A DNA stretch of 64,000 bases from Tidjanibacter sp. (GTDB lineage Bacteria; Bacteroidota; Bacteroidia; Bacteroidales; Rikenellaceae): positions 1 through 64,000 of the forward strand of contig JAGBFH010000008.1 in assembly GCA_017936605.1 (NCBI GenBank), given 5' to 3'. Under the pieces are notes generated by a model. It saw only the letters and a program-made list of their open reading frames with translations, was not told the origin of the DNA and did not search any database. Shown one piece after another: positions 61,872 to 64,000 of the stretch; within the stretch, counting starts at the first letter, position 1; each line of letters starts with the position of its first letter. The position numbers were made by a program, and so were the translations under genes.

Positions 61872-62510
61872 CTATATCGGGAAGATGACAAAGACCGCAG
61901 CATCCCACACCGCGTGGGAGATGACCAGTGCGCAGAGGCGCTTGGGGTAGAGTCTATAGAGCAGACCCCACACACCACCAGCCACCGCCGCCGCCACAAC
62001 GAGCATAAAGTTGAGCGACCAGATGTGAACAAGTGCATAGATGGCTGTGGTCACAAAGAGCGAGGTGGTGGGTGACGACTTGCGCCCAATCTGCTCCTGG
62101 ACATATCCGCGCCAGAAAATCTCCTCGGCAGGACCAACTATTAGCAGCAGAAGAAGTCCTATTATGAGATGGCTCATACCGTCGCGCATAGCGTAGATGG
62201 AGCCTATCTCGCCGTCGGCAAAGGGGAACATCCACACGGCCACCTTGTCGCCGAGCCAAAAAACACCCCACAATGCGGCACCTATGGCCACGCCGAGTGG
62301 CACATCGCTCCACCTGAAACAACTCTTGAGATTGTGCCAGAGCTCTTTACTATACCTGAAACTGAGGGCCGCGAGAATCAGTCCCGAGGTGGTCATTGCC
62401 AGCCAAAAGTTAAGATGTGGAGCCGTCCACGGGCTGAACATCAGAAACCACAAAAGTGCGGCTATAAGTATGGGGACAACAATTCTTTTCATTGACCGAA
62501 CTATCTGCAT
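61872..62510 (-). CDS. CPBP-family intramembrane glutamic protease
   Basis: 212 residues with about six membrane helices. The Abi/CPBP motifs are present: EEIFWRG (E129, E130, R134), H162 (ALVHIW) and H199 (VISHAVWD). These residues form the active site in the Rce1/MmsA-like family. Bacterial members act in immunity or peptide maturation, mostly unknown. Start at 62510 or at the second Met (62492); the former overlaps the last base of menA, showing coupling. Confidence 0.9.
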   Translation of the reverse strand: MQIVRSMKRIVVPILIAALLWFLMFSPWTAPHLNFWLAMTTSGLILAALSFRYSKELWHNLKSCFRWSDVPLGVAIGAALWGVFWLGDKVAVWMFPFADGEIGSIYAMRDGMSHLIIGLLLLLIVGPAEEIFWRGYVQEQIGRKSSPTTSLFVTTAIYALVHIWSLNFMLVVAAAVAGGVWGLLYRLYPKRLCALVISHAVWDAAVFVIFPI

Positions 62511-63445
62511 TAGAAGATATTAAGTCCGCCCCACCCTGCGAAGGCACTCACCACAAGGGCCACAATCAAAAGGAGGCTGAACTTGGCCTGAAGTGCGGCA
62601 CTCTGCTGGTCCAGAGTGGCCACGCCTGCGCCACCCTCCGAGAGGAGTTTGCCCGAATGGCGAGCCATACCCAGCGCCACACCAAAGACAGCCACAACGA
62701 TGAGCGAGAGTGCGGGCAGCCATCCCATCAGAACAGCCACCAGGACCCACACAAAGGGGAGCAACACCTCGGCCTTGTAGATGACCACGGAGGCCTTGGG
62801 GCCTATGCGCATAGCGAAGGTGCGGATGCCTGCGGCGCGGTCGCTCACCGCGTCACGCGCGTTATTAATGTGGAGTATGGAGTCGGTGATAAGTCCCAGA
62901 GGCACTACCAGCACCATTGCCGACCAATCAATCTGGCCGATGGCCACAATCGAAGTGCCCATAATAGGCAGTACGGCGTAGTTCAGCAGGATGACTACAT
63001 CGCCAAGCGAATGGTACTTGAGGAAGGAGTAGAGCAATGTCAGCACACCGCCCGCGAGGCCAACATAGAGCAGTTGGATATTCTGGGTGAGCAACAACAG
63101 GGCAAGGCCAACAGCACAGCCAAAGAGCAGCAGCAGGATACCATACCACTTGAACTCGGCGGGCTTAAAGGAGCCATTCACCAGAGGCAACATCATTGCA
63201 TTCTCGGGCGTATCCACCCCCTTGCGGAAGTCGTGGTAGTCGCTCAGGACATTACCTCCTGCGTGGAAGAGGATTATGCCCACAAGGGCCAGCAGGCTGC
63301 AAAGCAGATTGACCTCAGGAGCGGCCTCCGAGATGCGCGAGGCCCAGAAAAGATAGGTGGCGGTGGTGGCCACGGGCATAGCCGAGGCGGTGAAAGACCA
63401 AGGTCGAGTGGCCAGATACCACTCCTTGAGTGAATGTTTTGCCAT
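62510..63445 (-). CDS. menA: 1,4-dihydroxy-2-naphthoate polyprenyltransferase (UbiA family)
   Basis: Membrane enzyme that attaches the isoprenoid chain to dihydroxynaphthoate in menaquinone synthesis. 311 residues, eight to nine membrane helices. First Asp motif NVLSDYHDFRKGVD (65-78) and second NNARDAVSDRAAG (about 202-214) bind Mg-diphosphate. The naphthoate branch is favoured over UbiA proper by ARPWSF-like TRPWSF near the start. It uses a polyprenyl diphosphate such as that made by the 1649-2641 gene product. Confidence 0.92.
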   Translation of the reverse strand: MAKHSLKEWYLATRPWSFTASAMPVATTATYLFWASRISEAAPEVNLLCSLLALVGIILFHAGGNVLSDYHDFRKGVDTPENAMMLPLVNGSFKPAEFKWYGILLLLFGCAVGLALLLLTQNIQLLYVGLAGGVLTLLYSFLKYHSLGDVVILLNYAVLPIMGTSIVAIGQIDWSAMVLVVPLGLITDSILHINNARDAVSDRAAGIRTFAMRIGPKASVVIYKAEVLLPFVWVLVAVLMGWLPALSLIVVAVFGVALGMARHSGKLLSEGGAGVATLDQQSAALQAKFSLLLIVALVVSAFAGWGGLNIF

Positions 63446-63475
63446 AAGTTCTAATCTTTAGGTTTTTTATAACCA

Positions 63476-63502
63476 CAAATATACAAAAAATCATTATCTT
63501 TG
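63476..63502. promoter_or_regulatory. Divergent -7 elements for menA and luxS
   Basis: Minus strand TATATTTG (63476-63483) for menA; plus strand TATCTTTG (63495-63502) for luxS. Neither has a good TTTG at 19-21 nt. Leaders of about 25 nt each. Confidence 0.6.
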
Positions 63503-63530
63503 GAGCTAGAAAAAAAACAAACATTCCGTT

Positions 63531-63992
63531 ATGAAATCAAAAGTTGCATCTTTTTCGGTGGATCACACCACTCTCGACCGCGGTTTCTATCTCCGCTCGT
63601 CATATACAGCACTCGGCTTCTACCCCATCCGTAGTTACGATATGCGTTTCCGCGCACCCCGCGAGAAGCAGTATCTCTCGCCCGAGGCCATCCACACCAT
63701 TGAGCACCTTATGGCCCACTATCTGCGCGAGCGTCTGGGCAACAAGGTCATCTCGTTCGCCCCTATGGGTTGCAAGACGGGCTTCTATGTGGTAGTGAAG
63801 GGTTGGACCTCCCAGCGCAAGGTTATGGAGGCAGTGCTGGAGGTGTGCCGCACACAGTCAAACCTTAAGACCAAGGAGGACATTCCGGGCCTGACAGAAG
63901 TGCAGTGTGGCAACCCCGAGTTCTACAACATCGAGGAGAGCAACGCCGCCCTCAAGGAGTATGGCGACCTTCTGGAAAAACTGCTTAAATAG
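63531..63992 (+). CDS. luxS: S-ribosylhomocysteine lyase
   Basis: Splits S-ribosylhomocysteine into homocysteine and DPD, the precursor of AI-2, within the activated methyl cycle. 153 residues, full length. Metal ligands His55 and His59 in HTIEH, catalytic Glu58, Cys81 (MGCKTGFY) and ligand Cys126 (QCGN) are all present. It is transcribed to the right edge of the window; the stop is at 63990-63992. No pfs gene or AI-2 receptor is present; the AI-2E-family permease is 40 kb away. Confidence 0.95.
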   Translation: MKSKVASFSVDHTTLDRGFYLRSSYTALGFYPIRSYDMRFRAPREKQYLSPEAIHTIEHLMAHYLRERLGNKVISFAPMGCKTGFYVVVKGWTSQRKVMEAVLEVCRTQSNLKTKEDIPGLTEVQCGNPEFYNIEESNAALKEYGDLLEKLLK

Positions 63993-64000
63993 AGCCACCT

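Overview
The window is one contiguous chromosomal segment of a Bacteroidota bacterium, order Bacteroidales, most likely Rikenellaceae (Alistipes-like). Evidence: many Bacteroidota promoters (TTTG, about 19 nt, TAnnTTTG), near absence of Shine-Dalgarno sites, a SusC/SusD pair, BACON, BspA and WG-repeat exported proteins, Porin_10, the small protein following rpmG, and a GC-rich codon style. The genus assignment is inference. No phage, integrase, transposase, CRISPR array or tRNA was seen.

Layout. 1-1000: 5' end of a 16S rRNA on the minus strand, its two tandem promoters, then a repeat-rich spacer. 1-5.5 kb: barrel protein, polyprenyl synthase, three-repeat lipoprotein, zeta-toxin-like kinase with a tiny partner. 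5.5-9.2 kb: lon and a YD-repeat protein. 9.2-15.8 kb: valS (possible 400-nt leader), TPR protein, MFSD1-like transporter. 15.9-20 kb (minus): trpS, ClC channel, glycosyltransferase. 20-21.9 kb: MsbA-like ABC exporter. 22-27.1 kb (minus): rsfS-ftsH-cdsA-psd-AI-2E-family permease. 27.2-34.2 kb: oxyR, BspA-like lipoprotein, small lipoprotein, giant WG-repeat protein. 34.4-36.8 kb (minus): mannose-1-phosphate guanylyltransferase and murF. 36.9-43.1 kb (plus): pssA, Porin_10, MltF-like transglycosylase, lipoprotein, barrel protein. 43.2-45.7 kb: GntR-controlled ABC operon with an operator-like palindrome. 45.8-49.9 kb (minus): tig, clpP, clpX with repeat-filled spacers. 50-55.8 kb (minus): susC, susD, third lipoprotein. 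56.5-64 kb: tkt, BACON/BspA lipoprotein, rpmB-rpmG-bL38-like, CPBP protease, menA, luxS.

Themes. Most genes are core: protein quality control (lon, ftsH, clpXP, tig), phospholipid synthesis (cdsA, psd, pssA), wall and envelope (murF, MltF-like, porin), and quinone biosynthesis (polyprenyl synthase, menA). The unusual content is in the spacers. Three long fold-back elements share an apex motif, while their stems differ in sequence yet remain complementary. At least a dozen tandem arrays share a 9-bp period although their units differ. A 47-bp GC-rich hairpin repeat occurs four times, identical by eye. These are the best candidates for something undescribed.
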